A stretch of 64,000 nt of DNA from Bacteroidota bacterium (GTDB lineage Bacteria; Bacteroidota; Bacteroidia; Chitinophagales; Chitinophagaceae). The notes under the pieces are model-generated. The model was not told the DNA's origin. It was given only the letters and a program-made list of their open reading frames with translations, and made no database searches. The position numbers and the translations under genes are program-made. Of this stretch, positions 36,164 through 45,892 are shown one piece after another. Position 1 is the first letter of the stretch; each line of letters starts with the position of its first letter. The stretch covers positions 372,001 through 436,000 of the forward strand of contig JAFDYF010000056.1 of NCBI GenBank assembly GCA_018267575.1. Reading direction: 5' to 3'.

Positions 36164-36982
36164 TTACAAATGCTTAATAAAAATGGGGAAATTGGATGTT
36201 CTCACTATCAGGGTGGCCCGGCTAGGTTTTAGCAAGGTGGATAAAATGCCTCTTCCATATGCGCCCATCACCAATAGCAAGTTCTTTTTTTCAAATAGGT
36301 ATTTAAAAAGTGTTTCACTGGAATCGCCGTTCAATATTTTAAAATGGATATCGGTATAATGCGTTTTTAACCATTCCAAAATCTTTGGCTTTGCCCGGAT
36401 CCCGATCTCATTTTCTTTGTTCACCTCCAGCAAGGTTATTTTTTTATCATGGAATTCTGGGAATAGATAAGTGAACTGTTTGATGGCCATCATGGAAGAC
36501 CCGCCACTGTTATAGGCGAAAACAATTTCTTCCACGCCTTCGAAATTTTCTGGTGAAAGGATCACTGGGCACTCGGCTTTTTCCAAGATGTTTTTTACAA
36601 AAGAAGTGGGAGTGCTTTCAATTTTTTTCTTGAAGGATGTTTCGGGGTCAACAATAATCAAGTCCGCAAATCGACTTTCTTCAATAAGCTCATCGCTGGG
36701 CAGGCCTCTTTTACGGTGGATATGGGCAGAAACGCCACGTTTCTCGCAAGCTTGGTGGAAAAAATGGATATTCGCTTCCGTTTTTTCATTGTCCCTAAAA
36801 TTGGAAGACCCTTCATGATAAGCGGAGGAATAGAAAGCAGGTTCCCGCATTTCTGCTTCCAACAGGTTTTCCAAAAAAACACCGGTCAGTTTTGATTTCG
36901 TCAACAGCGCCATAAAACATGTAAAGTCCAGGGCATTGCTGTTGACTTTTTGTGCATCCATTGCCAATAGGATCTTTCGCAT
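36164..36982 (-). CDS. Universal stress protein-like, two-domain
   Basis: This 272-residue protein has the same tandem plan as its downstream neighbour: first strand RKILLAMDAQKVNSNALDFTC, second domain starting VEEIVFAYNSGGSSMMAIKQF, and a loop MGAYGRGILSTLLKPSRATLI. The shared pieces (AECPVILSPENFEG vs SECPAMVVPENFKA; FTYLFPEFHDK vs FGYLFPEFTEL) show a tandem duplication. Both probably act in the cytoplasm; the stimulus is unknown. A 353-bp gene-free region lies upstream. Confidence 0.8.
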   Translation of the reverse strand: MRKILLAMDAQKVNSNALDFTCFMALLTKSKLTGVFLENLLEAEMREPAFYSSAYHEGSSNFRDNEKTEANIHFFHQACEKRGVSAHIHRKRGLPSDELIEESRFADLIIVDPETSFKKKIESTPTSFVKNILEKAECPVILSPENFEGVEEIVFAYNSGGSSMMAIKQFTYLFPEFHDKKITLLEVNKENEIGIRAKPKILEWLKTHYTDIHFKILNGDSSETLFKYLFEKKNLLLVMGAYGRGILSTLLKPSRATLIVRTSNFPIFIKHL

Positions 36983-37335
36983 AAAAAAGTTTCCATAAAA
37001 TTATTCCTCCGATGCTATTGGCTGGATGATATCCATTTCAAACATCAATGATTTTGATCATAGATCCACTTATATGCCTATCTGGTTTATTATGGATTGG
37101 TGTTTATGCATTTAATAGAATTGCTTATGGGTAGTTGTTATACATTGCGGATGAAGAAAAAATTTGATCATGCTGTTGTGTCATAACCTCATGTTTATTT
37201 ATACCAAGAGATAGTCACATTGATGTTTTTTTATATGTTTTCATGGGGAGATTTTTACTTCGGTTTAATTTGAAAGTTCAGTATGGTTTTTGTTATAGTG
37301 CTTGCAGTTTTATTATTTTGCTTAAAACTTTTTTC
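36983..37335. other. Gene-free divergent promoter region
   Basis: These 353 AT-rich bp separate the divergent universal-stress-like and M48 peptidase genes. Promoters for both must lie here, but I see no consensus -7/-33 pair good enough to report and no hairpin. Confidence 0.5.
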
Positions 37336-38148
37336 ATGAAAAAATTTTTGATTGTCTGTTCATTCTTTCAATCCGTTGGTTGTGCACATAATGCGATCAC
37401 CGGGCGAAACCAATTGATATTGTATCCCGAATCAGAGATCCAGAGCATGGCAGCGGGGCAGTATAAAGAATTTCTCAGTTTAAACAAAGTGGTAACAGCT
37501 GGCTCGGGTGCCGCAAAGGCGGATGTGGAAATGGTCAGGCGGGTTGGGCAACGCATTTCCGCTGCGATCACAGCTTATTATACGAGTCAGGGACTGGGCA
37601 AACTGTTGGAGGGTTACAAGTGGGAGTACAATCTGGTAGACTCCAAGGAAGTGAATGCATGGTGTATGCCGGGAGGTAAGATTGTTGTGTACACAGGCCT
37701 TTTGCCCATTACCCAAAATGAAACCGCTTTGGCCATCGTATTGGGGCACGAGATCACTCATGCTCTTGCCCAACATGGCAATGAGCGTATGAGCCAAGGT
37801 ATGATACAACAATTGGGTGGTGTGGCTCTGAATGTGGCCTTGGTGAATAAACCAGCCGAAACCCAAAATTTGTTCATGAGTGCTTATGGTATTGGTTCCA
37901 ATGTCGGGGTATTGCTCCCGTTTTCCCGGAAACATGAATTGGAAGCCGACCGCCTCGGTCTTCGGTTTGCGGCCATGGCAGGTTACGATCCCCGGGAGGC
38001 CATCCCTTTTTGGCAAAGAATGAGCAAGGCTTCAAGTGGCAACAAACCTCCTGAAATACTAAGTACCCACCCACTTGATGAAACACGCATCGCCAAGTTG
38101 CAGGAAGAAATGCCCGATGCATTGAAATATTATAAGCCCACGAAATAG
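37336..38148 (+). CDS. M48 family metallopeptidase, lipoprotein
   Basis: The 270-residue protein begins MKKFLIVCSFFQSVGCAHNA, a lipoprotein signal with lipobox SVGC, and is likely anchored in the periplasm. The M48 zinc site is H138-E-I-T-H142 (GHEITHALAQHGNERMSQ) with E203 in HELEADRLG as third ligand. NAWCMPGGKIVVYTGLL and STHPLDETRIAKLQ are standard for the LoiP/BepA-like group, which removes damaged or misassembled outer-membrane proteins. The ATG at 37336 is chosen because it starts the lipoprotein signal; the upstream extension from 37243 looks non-coding. It is followed by a small membrane protein. Confidence 0.88.
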   Translation: MKKFLIVCSFFQSVGCAHNAITGRNQLILYPESEIQSMAAGQYKEFLSLNKVVTAGSGAAKADVEMVRRVGQRISAAITAYYTSQGLGKLLEGYKWEYNLVDSKEVNAWCMPGGKIVVYTGLLPITQNETALAIVLGHEITHALAQHGNERMSQGMIQQLGGVALNVALVNKPAETQNLFMSAYGIGSNVGVLLPFSRKHELEADRLGLRFAAMAGYDPREAIPFWQRMSKASSGNKPPEILSTHPLDETRIAKLQEEMPDALKYYKPTK

Positions 38149-38231
38149 ACAAGAGCATTTTCAGTTGCTTGCATGATGGGAATCACTTTATTTTTTTGTG
38201 CAGGGTTTTAACTTTATGGAAAATTGGTAAT

Positions 38232-38585
38232 ATGCGGATATCTGGCTCAAAACCCGTCCATTCCCATAAAGGACTATTGGTTAAAAAGCAAAACCCGGTT
38301 TGGAAAAAATTTTTTGAATGGGCGAATGCGGAAGATAGCACCCACCATGCGGTATGGGCGGGATTGATGATTACTTCCATGACAACCCTATTGTTTCCGT
38401 TGGCCATGGCGCTCATACTTATTCATGGAGCGTCCGCCAAACTGATATGGGTTGCCGTGTTGGCATTTTTGGTGGTTGATTTATCCAACATGTCTTCGCT
38501 AAAGATGCGCAATACCTTAGCCATTTTTTTGCTGTCTTCCTTGTGCATCATTGCAGCAGCGGCCGCTAGTTTTCTTATCCCTTAA
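38232..38585 (+). CDS. Small membrane protein, three hydrophobic helices
   Basis: The 117-residue product has a basic N-terminus (MRISGSKPVHSHKGLLVKKQ) and three hydrophobic helices (about residues 43-65, 68-84 and 92-115). Signature pieces are FFEWANAEDSTHHAVW and VDLSNMSSLKMRNT. I do not recognise the family. It lies 83 bp after the M48 gene and its stop codon overlaps that of the convergent 41-residue gene. Confidence 0.65.
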   Translation: MRISGSKPVHSHKGLLVKKQNPVWKKFFEWANAEDSTHHAVWAGLMITSMTTLLFPLAMALILIHGASAKLIWVAVLAFLVVDLSNMSSLKMRNTLAIFLLSSLCIIAAAAASFLIP

Positions 38586-38707
38586 TGGCATGCATGCGGC
38601 CCCAACAGCCAATAAATGATTACGAAAATGAACACCGTACTGAAACAGCCGCCACCCAACTTATGAGCACCATATCCAGCAATCAGTGCTCTTAGCCAGT
38701 CTTTCAT
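38582..38707 (-). CDS. 41-residue membrane peptide
   Basis: The frame encodes MKDWLRALIAGYGAHKLGGG followed by CFSTVFIFVIIYWLLGPHACH. An amphipathic start, a Gly-rich turn and one hydrophobic helix with a terminal Cys/His pair look like a genuine small membrane protein; I believe similar short proteins occur near this position in related genomes, which needs checking. Its stop codon overlaps that of the convergent gene in the tetramer TTAA (38582-38585). Confidence 0.55.
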   Translation of the reverse strand: MKDWLRALIAGYGAHKLGGGCFSTVFIFVIIYWLLGPHACH

Positions 38708-38758
38708 ATTTGATTATTTGGTTGAATAAAGTTTGCCTCTGTTATTATCTGCAGCCTG

Positions 38759-39697
38759 TTAAGCAGGGCTCGTACCAAGATTAGCCAGTGCATACAAGAT
38801 GCGCTGATAAGTTTCCTCATCACTCAGTGATTGAGGTTCAAATTTCTTGCCAATCACTTTTTCGTACAGTTCTATGTATCGGTTACTGATTACCGTTACC
38901 CACTCATCATTCATCTCAGGTACGGTTTGTCCTTCCTTGCCCATAAAATTATTAGCGATCAACCATTCCCTTACAAATTCCTTACTGAGCTGTTTTTGTT
39001 TTTCTCCTTTCGCTTGCTTTTCTTCAAAGCCTTCTGCATAAAAATAGCGAGAGGAATCGGGGGTATGTATTTCATCCATTAAATAAATGGTATCGCCGAT
39101 TTTTCCGAATTCATATTTGGTATCTACCAAAATCAAGCCTTGTTTTGCAGCAATTTCTTTGCCCCTTTTAAAAAGCGCCAAGGTATATTTCTCCAGCAGT
39201 TCATAATCTTTTTCGTTTACGATGCCACGTCGGATGATGTCTTCTTTTGAAATGTCTTCATCATGACCAACTTCCGCTTTTGTTGATGGCGTAATGATCG
39301 GTGTTGGGAAATAATCGTTTTCTTTCAACCCTTCCGGTAATTTTACCCCACACAATTCTCTTTTCCCGCTACTATAGGTTCGCCAGGCATGCCCCGTTAC
39401 ATTACCCCTAACGACCATTTCCACACGAAAAGGGGTACATTTTTTGCCAATAGCTACATTGGGCGCAGGTGTTTGCAATAACCAATTTGGACAAATATCA
39501 CTGGTTGCTTTCAACATAAATGCAGCAATCTGGTTGAGAACTTGTCCTTTATATGGGATGGGGCGGGGGAGGATTACGTCAAAAGCGGAGATGCGGTCGG
39601 AAGCAATCATCACCAACCAACCATCGCCAATGCCATATACGTCTCTAACTTTTCCCCGATAATAACTGGTTTGGTTTGGGAATTGAAATGTTTTCAT
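38759..39697 (-). CDS. purC: Phosphoribosylaminoimidazole-succinocarboxamide synthase (SAICAR synthetase)
   Basis: The 312-residue enzyme catalyses ATP-dependent condensation of CAIR and aspartate in purine synthesis. [33 protein letters not shown] is the canonical N-terminal region (G-K-V-R-D-x-Y and S-D-R-I-S-A-F-D). [35 protein letters not shown] and LVDTKYEFG, then [14 protein letters not shown] are further conserved blocks. It is of the longer, eukaryote-like type found in Bacteroidota. I use the ATG at 39697 ([10 protein letters not shown]); the longer frame begins with a TTG seven codons upstream. It stands alone among genes of other function. Confidence 0.95.
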   Translation of the reverse strand: MKTFQFPNQTSYYRGKVRDVYGIGDGWLVMIASDRISAFDVILPRPIPYKGQVLNQIAAFMLKATSDICPNWLLQTPAPNVAIGKKCTPFRVEMVVRGNVTGHAWRTYSSGKRELCGVKLPEGLKENDYFPTPIITPSTKAEVGHDEDISKEDIIRRGIVNEKDYELLEKYTLALFKRGKEIAAKQGLILVDTKYEFGKIGDTIYLMDEIHTPDSSRYFYAEGFEEKQAKGEKQKQLSKEFVREWLIANNFMGKEGQTVPEMNDEWVTVISNRYIELYEKVIGKKFEPQSLSDEETYQRILYALANLGTSPA

Positions 39698-39931
39698 GAA
39701 AGAGTATTTTGAAGTCAAATATCAAAAAATAAACTATTAAAAATATATTTTGCTTTTCAATTTTGCTCGAATATACATGATGATTTTTGAGCAGAATGCT
39801 GGAAACATTACACTAAATATCAACAGGGGCGCTCATTTTAGGCAAAATTAAATTTCTGTGTAAACAATACAATATGTAGATTGCTATAATATTATCAATT
39901 GCTAGCATTTGTAATAACGAAAACTTGCTGT

Positions 39932-42673
39932 ATGAGAAGCCTATTCAAACATATTCTATTGCCATGTACAATACTGTTTAGCCTTAGTGCATTTTGTCAA
40001 AACCTTACCATAAACGGGAATGTACGAAATGGGAATACCAAGGAAGTTGCCGGTGCTGTTTCCATTTCTATTAAAGGCGGGTCCGGTGGAACATTTACCG
40101 ACGATAAAGGCAACTTTAGGTTGACCGTTAAAAAACTACCCGTTACAATACTGATTTCTTCCATTGGGTACGAAACCCAAGAAATTACGGTTCAGGATGC
40201 AAGCTTGCCGCAAATTTACCTGAATCCCACAGCCACATTGGGGCAGGAAGTGGTGGTTTCAGCGACCCGGGTACCTCAAAAAATATTGGAATCACCGGTT
40301 TCTATTGAGCGGATTAACGCTACCAATATCCGAAATTCACCTGCGGCCAATTTTTATGATTTGGTTACTACACTGAAGGGCGTGGATGTGACCACCTCTT
40401 CCTTGACTTTTGTAACACCTACCACACGTGGCTTTAACAGCAGTGGAAATCTCCGCTTTAATCAATTGGTGGATGGGATGGACAATCAAGCCCCAGGCCT
40501 TAACTTTTCTGTTGGTGCAATAATCGGCTTAAGTGAGTTGGATGTGGACAATATGGAATTATTGTCGGGTGCCTCTTCTGCATTATATGGCCCCGGTGGT
40601 ATGAACGGCACTCTATTGATCAATAGCAAAAACCCCTTTAAATATCAAGGCCTATCGGCAATGGTAAAAGAAGGGGCCATGCATTTTGGATCAGGAAACA
40701 CGCCTTCTCCTTATACAGATGTGAGCTTACGATATGCAAAAAAGATTTCTGACCGTTTTGCCTTTAAAATAAATGCTGAATACCTGCAAGCAAAAGATTG
40801 GCTGGGAAATGATACTAGAAATTATAGCAGGCTTGGCACGATTGGAAAACCCATTGCGGGCAATCGGCAAACCGACCCCAACTATGATGGGATCAATATA
40901 TACGGTGATGAGACCAGTGTGGATATGCGACTTTTGTTTTCTGGAATTGCCGCCAATTTGCCTGGGGCTGCCGATTTTTTGACCGCGAACGGTTTATTGT
41001 CCAGTCCTCAAAATGTTTCTAGAACTGGATATGCAGAAAAAGATCTGATCGATCCCAACACCATCAACTTTAAATTATCTGGTTCACTCAACTACAAAAT
41101 TTCTGATAATACAGAAGCGGTCATTGCAGGGTATTGGGGCACGGGCAATACGGTATATACCGGTAGCGACCGTTATTCCCTAAAGGATTTTAAAATGGGG
41201 CAATATAAAATTGAGTTGAACAATAAAAATTGGTCATTGAGGGCTTATACCACCCAGGAAAATGCAGGGCAATCATTTAACCTAACAGCTACTACCAGAC
41301 TGTTCAATGAGGCTTGGAAACCTTCTGTAGCCTTCACTTCAACAGGTGCACCCTATGGATGGTATGTTGATTATGCATATCAATATTTGAGCAACCGGAT
41401 GAATGGGATGACGGATTATGATGCACATCAAGCGGCTAGAGCATTTGCTGATGTGGGCAGACCTGTTGCTGGTACGACTGCCTTTACCAGTGTGTATGAT
41501 GCCATCCGAAAAAAACCTATTTCAGCAGGTGGTGGTTTGTTAGTGGATAAATCAAGTTTGTATGCAGCAGAAGGAAACTATAACCTGAGCTCACTGACCA
41601 AGGGTTTCATGGATATTTTGGTGGGGGCAAATTATAAAGTGTACCATTTAAATTCTCAAGGCACTTTATTTGCCGACACTACAGGACCTATCAATCTTGG
41701 TCAATATGGAGCTTATCTTCAATTAAGCAAAAAAATCACCGACTTTATTAATTTAACGGCATCTGGCAGGTATGATAAGGCAGACAATTTTACGGGGCAT
41801 TTTACACCAAGAGTTACGGCCGTTGTAAAACTAGCAGAAAACAACAACCTCCGTTTTTCATACCAAACTGCCTATCGGTTTCCTTCCAACCAAAACCAGT
41901 TGATCAATCTTCAAGTTGGAAGTACCAGATTGGTTGGTAGTAACCCCGGTTTTGCTACTTGGCTCAATCTAGCAGCTAACCCACTTTATGATGCATATAG
42001 CGTATTGAATGGAGCTCCTACCATTGTGCCTTTCCCTACGGTGAAACCCGAATCAGTTTCTTCCTTTGAAGCGGGATATAAAGGATTATTGGCGGATAAT
42101 AGGCTATTGATTGATATATATGGTTACTACGGACAGTACAAAAATTTCATCAGTAGACAAAATACCGTGCAGGTAACGAATGGGGAACCTATTACCAGTG
42201 CTACCGTTGCCACCAGGAATATTTCAATTGTCGTAAACGCTCCCGGCAATGTAACCACTTATGGTTTTGGTCTTAGCTTGGATTATCGGTTACCAGCCAA
42301 TTTTACGATCGGTGGTAATTTGGCTTCAGACAATTTGACCAATGTACCAGCTAACTTCGTGGCTTATTTTAATGCCCCACAATACAAAGCAAACCTAAGT
42401 TTTGGCAATACGGGTTTTGGCCCTGCCAATCGCATGACCTTTAATGTGGCCTATAGATGGCAGGAAGGTTTTTATTATCAAGGAGATTTTGCCAATGGCA
42501 ACCTTCCCGCCATCAATACTTTGGATGCACAAGTAAGTATGAAATTCCCGAAAACAAAATCCATTATTAAATTGGGCGCAAATAATTTGCTGAACCAATA
42601 TTATTATAATGGCATCGGGAACTCTGAAATTGGAGGTTTATATTATGTCAGTATAGGATACAATATTTATTAA
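39932..42673 (+). CDS. TonB-dependent receptor with carboxypeptidase-like N-terminal domain
   Basis: The 913-residue outer-membrane protein has a signal peptide (MRSLFKHILLPCTILFSLSA). Its CarboxypepD_reg-like domain includes VRNGNTKEVAGAVSISIKGG, FTDDKGNFRL and ILISSIGYETQEI. The plug domain has a VVVSATRVPQKILESPVS TonB-box-like start, TTRGFNSSGN and LSGASSALYGPGGMNGTLLI, and a 22-strand barrel follows to the C-terminus. It imports a substrate using TonB/ExbBD energy. The partner is a fasciclin lipoprotein 42 bp downstream rather than a SusD, so it is not a classic SusC. The substrate is unknown. Confidence 0.93.
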   Translation: MRSLFKHILLPCTILFSLSAFCQNLTINGNVRNGNTKEVAGAVSISIKGGSGGTFTDDKGNFRLTVKKLPVTILISSIGYETQEITVQDASLPQIYLNPTATLGQEVVVSATRVPQKILESPVSIERINATNIRNSPAANFYDLVTTLKGVDVTTSSLTFVTPTTRGFNSSGNLRFNQLVDGMDNQAPGLNFSVGAIIGLSELDVDNMELLSGASSALYGPGGMNGTLLINSKNPFKYQGLSAMVKEGAMHFGSGNTPSPYTDVSLRYAKKISDRFAFKINAEYLQAKDWLGNDTRNYSRLGTIGKPIAGNRQTDPNYDGINIYGDETSVDMRLLFSGIAANLPGAADFLTANGLLSSPQNVSRTGYAEKDLIDPNTINFKLSGSLNYKISDNTEAVIAGYWGTGNTVYTGSDRYSLKDFKMGQYKIELNNKNWSLRAYTTQENAGQSFNLTATTRLFNEAWKPSVAFTSTGAPYGWYVDYAYQYLSNRMNGMTDYDAHQAARAFADVGRPVAGTTAFTSVYDAIRKKPISAGGGLLVDKSSLYAAEGNYNLSSLTKGFMDILVGANYKVYHLNSQGTLFADTTGPINLGQYGAYLQLSKKITDFINLTASGRYDKADNFTGHFTPRVTAVVKLAENNNLRFSYQTAYRFPSNQNQLINLQVGSTRLVGSNPGFATWLNLAANPLYDAYSVLNGAPTIVPFPTVKPESVSSFEAGYKGLLADNRLLIDIYGYYGQYKNFISRQNTVQVTNGEPITSATVATRNISIVVNAPGNVTTYGFGLSLDYRLPANFTIGGNLASDNLTNVPANFVAYFNAPQYKANLSFGNTGFGPANRMTFNVAYRWQEGFYYQGDFANGNLPAINTLDAQVSMKFPKTKSIIKLGANNLLNQYYYNGIGNSEIGGLYYVSIGYNIY

Positions 42674-42715
42674 TCATTACTGAATGATCAACACTAAATT
42701 TTAAAACTTACTATA

Positions 42716-43978
42716 ATGAAAAGAATCAATCATCATCTAAAAACAATCGGCATCGCCCTTTTACCGGCTTTGCTTATACTTGCTTCGTGTAATAAAGAGC
42801 CCGAACAGTTTGCTCCAATACAAACTCCAGTATATCCTACTGGTAGTGGTATTGCGGCTACATTAGCAGCCAATCCCAATTTCAGTATGTACACGGCATT
42901 GATTGCAAGAGCTGGGCTTACTGATACCTTGAACAACAATACCAAAACATTTACATTGTATGCAACGGATAACACGGGCATGAAAATTTTTGTGAACGCA
43001 GCTTCTGGTGGTGCAGTTCCTTTGAATGCACCCGATGCTGTGTTCCTGGGTTTTATTAGCACCACGCTGCCGGTGGCGAGTGCAGTAGGCATTGTGAATT
43101 ATAATACAGTGGGGCAAAAATTTTCAATGACCTCTATTGGAACTGCAATTTTTCCAAATTTTCCTTTGCCAACTGAAATCATTTTGGATCCTACACAGCC
43201 TTTTGTGAGGCTACCGATATTTCCCATTGGCAGCTCGCCTTATGCTCCCTATGCATATGTGAACAACTTACCCATCACCGCCCCCGAAATGACAGCTTCC
43301 AATGGAGTAATCGAAACAACCTATTCTATTGTTGCTCCACCCCAGGCTACATTAAAGACAATGATTGCTGCTGAACCCAACCTCAGTTATTTTAGGGCTG
43401 CCGTGGCTCGTGCAGATAGCGGGGCTGTAGGCCTGAACAAATTTGATTCACTGATGGGTTATGGTGTTACCAATATGACCATATTGGCACCAAACGATTT
43501 GGCTTTTCAAAATTTGATTTATGGATTGGTATATTCACAAACATTAGCTGTTACAGGAGGTAACACTGCTATTGCAGCAGCGCAAGCCGGTGGAGCAGTT
43601 GCCGCTGGGCCAGCCTTCCTTAGCACCAATAATGTTACTACCGCGCAGGTAAAGGGGATCATTGCCTATCATTTTCTGGCCTCGAATTCAACGGGCACTT
43701 ATCTACCAAATATTCGGGCATTCTCGGTAAACTTTCCAACCACCCCTGGTTTTTTTGTGAAGACCTTGGTGAACACGAGCTTTGCTACACATCCAGGGAT
43801 CTTGGCCGTGCCTACATTCGCAGGACCTGCCGTTACATCGCTAAAATTCACGGGGGTTGGCACTTTCCCATCTGGTGGTACACCTTTTTCTGGAACGGCG
43901 GCCCATGTAACCAAGATGGACAACCTTGGGGCAAACGGGGTTTACCATATTATTGATGAGGTATTGTTGCCGCAATAA
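42716..43978 (+). CDS. Fasciclin (FAS1) domain lipoprotein
   Basis: The 420-residue protein has a lipobox LASC (residues 21-24) and two FAS1 domains. The first starts about IAATLAANPNFSMYTALIARA with KTFTLYATDNTGMKIF. The second starts LKTMIAAEPNLSYFRAAVARAD, with VTNMTILAPNDLAFQNLIYG and ends GANGVYHIIDEVLLP. FAS1 domains mediate adhesion or glycan binding. It is encoded 42 bp after the TonB-dependent receptor, in the place where SusD lipoproteins usually sit, so a receptor-accessory role is plausible (inference). Both are surface-exposed by analogy. Confidence 0.9.
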   Translation: MKRINHHLKTIGIALLPALLILASCNKEPEQFAPIQTPVYPTGSGIAATLAANPNFSMYTALIARAGLTDTLNNNTKTFTLYATDNTGMKIFVNAASGGAVPLNAPDAVFLGFISTTLPVASAVGIVNYNTVGQKFSMTSIGTAIFPNFPLPTEIILDPTQPFVRLPIFPIGSSPYAPYAYVNNLPITAPEMTASNGVIETTYSIVAPPQATLKTMIAAEPNLSYFRAAVARADSGAVGLNKFDSLMGYGVTNMTILAPNDLAFQNLIYGLVYSQTLAVTGGNTAIAAAQAGGAVAAGPAFLSTNNVTTAQVKGIIAYHFLASNSTGTYLPNIRAFSVNFPTTPGFFVKTLVNTSFATHPGILAVPTFAGPAVTSLKFTGVGTFPSGGTPFSGTAAHVTKMDNLGANGVYHIIDEVLLPQ

Positions 43979-43994
43979 TTTTTTTGATTGATTT

Positions 43995-44240
43995 TTTAGG
44001 TTTGCCACTGATGCATTGATTAGTTGACATGATATTCTCTGGGTCTCCCGTCACCGCTGTTATGATTTTTTTTAAAATCTAAACTTTACCACGGAGGGTG
44101 GAGAGGTAAATCACTGAGGGGCTAGGTGATTTTTGCCACTGATTCACTGATTAATGCAAATAATTTTCTCTGGATCTCTCCGTCTCTGCGTTTATTATTT
44201 CTAGAGTTAACCACATAGGCACAATAGGTTCATAGAATCG
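43995..44240. repeat. Composite intergenic repeat, two copies
   Basis: Two tandem degenerate copies of a composite element. Copy A: TTGCCACTGATGCATTGATT (44002-44021) then TTCTCTGGGTCTCCCGTCA. Copy B: TTGCCACTGATTCACTGATT (44133-44152), TCTCCGTCTCTGCG (about 44177-44190), TTATTA, and TTAACCACATAGGCACA (44207-44223). The same blocks in the same order occur at 51665-51960. Nothing codes for protein here. Confidence 0.75.
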
Positions 44241-44269
44241 AATCCTAAAAAGCTAATGAATAATTGCGT

Positions 44270-45892
44270 TTAGTTGTAACTATCCCTAGGCCAAAATTTT
44301 ACATCTTGACCGGTGCTGTCTTTATATTTTTTTCGTAATTCGGTTAATTGGGTAAGTAGATCTTTGAGCACCTCCTCATACCCCGATGCGATTTTCATTT
44401 TTTGATTGTTGTACAGATTATCCATCTCATCAGGATCATTTTTCAAATCAAAAAGTTCCCATTCATTGATTGTATAATAGTAGATCAGTTTATATCTTTC
44501 GGTGCGAATCCCATAATTCGGCATTGCCCAATGGGGAGGGGCAAATTCATAATAATGGTAATACATTGACTTTTGCCAGTCCTTAGGGGTAGTACCCTTG
44601 AATAAAGGGACCAAGCTTTTTCCCTGCATATCCTCTGGTATTTTTATATGGGCCATGTCAAGGATGGTAGGGGCATTGTCAATATTCACTACCCATGCAT
44701 CGCTTTTTGTGCCGGGTTTAACCACACCGGGATAGCGAATCAACCAAGGCACTTTCAGTGCTTCTTCGTACATAAACCTTTTGTCAAACCAACCATGTTC
44801 GCCCAAGTAAAATCCATGGTCGCCTGTAAAAATTACAATGGTATTTTTTGCGAGGCCAGATTTGTCCAAATAATCCAATAGTCTTCCAATGTTGTCGTCT
44901 TGTGCTTTTAAGGTGCCTAGAAAATGTCTCATCAATTGCTGGTAACTCCATTCACGCCGCTGACGAGGGCTAAGCTCTTTGGGCGGATGAAAGTCCATCA
45001 TGTCTTGTATACGCTGGTGTGCCTCACTTGCGGCCACTGACCGCGTTTTGTAATCGTCCCAAAAAGTAGCTGGTTCGGGGAAACGTACACTGTCGAAAAT
45101 ATGCTCATATTTATGTGGTGGGTCAAAAGGTCTATGGGCATTGAAAAATTGGATGGCCATCATAAATGGGCCAGCCTTCATTTCTTCAATTCCTTTAATA
45201 GCTAGATCCGTCATGTTATCCGTAATATATCCCGGGTAAGTCTTCTCCTCAATTTTAAGACTTCCCAAAGAGCTGTTCTGAAAGTATCCGTTTTCATCAT
45301 AATAGGGACCACCGGCTCCATTCTTAAAAACGAAATAATCGAAGCCCGCTACCCCGGGATTGGAAGCCTTGCCATTTTTATCTATCAAATGCCATTTTCC
45401 TACGATGCCTGTTTTATAACCGTTTTCTTTTAATAGTTTGGCAAAAGTTTCTTGCGTGGGGTCAAAAGTACTTCTAATACCACCAGCGGTTGTACCGCCA
45501 GGATTAGAAAGCATTCCATTTAGATGACTATATTTTCCGGTCAATAAGGTGGCTCGACTTGGTGCGCACAAAGCATTTGTACAAAACGAATTATTGAACA
45601 ACATTCCTTCGTTTGCAATTCGGTCTATATTGGGTGTTTTTATTAAAGTGCCTCCATAACAGCTCAAAACTTTCAAGGGAAGTCCTTCTGTGGTGATCCA
45701 GATGATATTTGGTCTTTCTAATTTATGATGATCAAGTGTTTTGACCTTTGTGGCCAGCTTTGATTTTTGGGATGGTATATTCCTTGTCCACGCCTTTTGT
45801 ATAGCAAATACCACAATTATAATTGCTACTGTTACACCAATTAAATTTCGGGTTGAACTTTTTACCCCACTGAATTTGCTTTTACTATTCAT
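44270..45892 (-). CDS. Sulfatase (S1 type) with an N-terminal membrane anchor
   Basis: The 540-residue protein has an N-terminal TM/uncleaved signal (LIGVTVAIIIVVFAIQKAW, residues 18-36). The sulfatase signature is CAPSRATLLTGKYSHLNG with Cys109, the residue converted to formylglycine. Further metal-site parts are IFTGDHGFYLGEHGWFDKRFM and HRPFDPP. The usual N-terminal Asp-Asp metal motif (xxDDQ) is E69-G70 here (WITTEGLPLKVLSCYG), so at least one metal ligand is changed. S1 sulfatases remove sulfate from glycans or other esters. No SusC/D pair or maturase is adjacent, but the TonB/fasciclin pair lies just upstream in opposite direction. Confidence 0.88.
   Translation of the reverse strand: MNSKSKFSGVKSSTRNLIGVTVAIIIVVFAIQKAWTRNIPSQKSKLATKVKTLDHHKLERPNIIWITTEGLPLKVLSCYGGTLIKTPNIDRIANEGMLFNNSFCTNALCAPSRATLLTGKYSHLNGMLSNPGGTTAGGIRSTFDPTQETFAKLLKENGYKTGIVGKWHLIDKNGKASNPGVAGFDYFVFKNGAGGPYYDENGYFQNSSLGSLKIEEKTYPGYITDNMTDLAIKGIEEMKAGPFMMAIQFFNAHRPFDPPHKYEHIFDSVRFPEPATFWDDYKTRSVAASEAHQRIQDMMDFHPPKELSPRQRREWSYQQLMRHFLGTLKAQDDNIGRLLDYLDKSGLAKNTIVIFTGDHGFYLGEHGWFDKRFMYEEALKVPWLIRYPGVVKPGTKSDAWVVNIDNAPTILDMAHIKIPEDMQGKSLVPLFKGTTPKDWQKSMYYHYYEFAPPHWAMPNYGIRTERYKLIYYYTINEWELFDLKNDPDEMDNLYNNQKMKIASGYEEVLKDLLTQLTELRKKYKDSTGQDVKFWPRDSYN

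Noticed and set aside
37480..38016. 178-codon minus-strand frame under the M48 peptidase
   Set aside because: Antisense to the HEITH and HELEAD zinc motifs of the peptidase.
43979..44269. Possible CRISPR-like array from the recurring TTGCCACTGAT blocks
   Set aside because: Spacing is irregular, copies are degenerate, there are no uniform spacers and no cas genes; an interspersed repeat explains it better.
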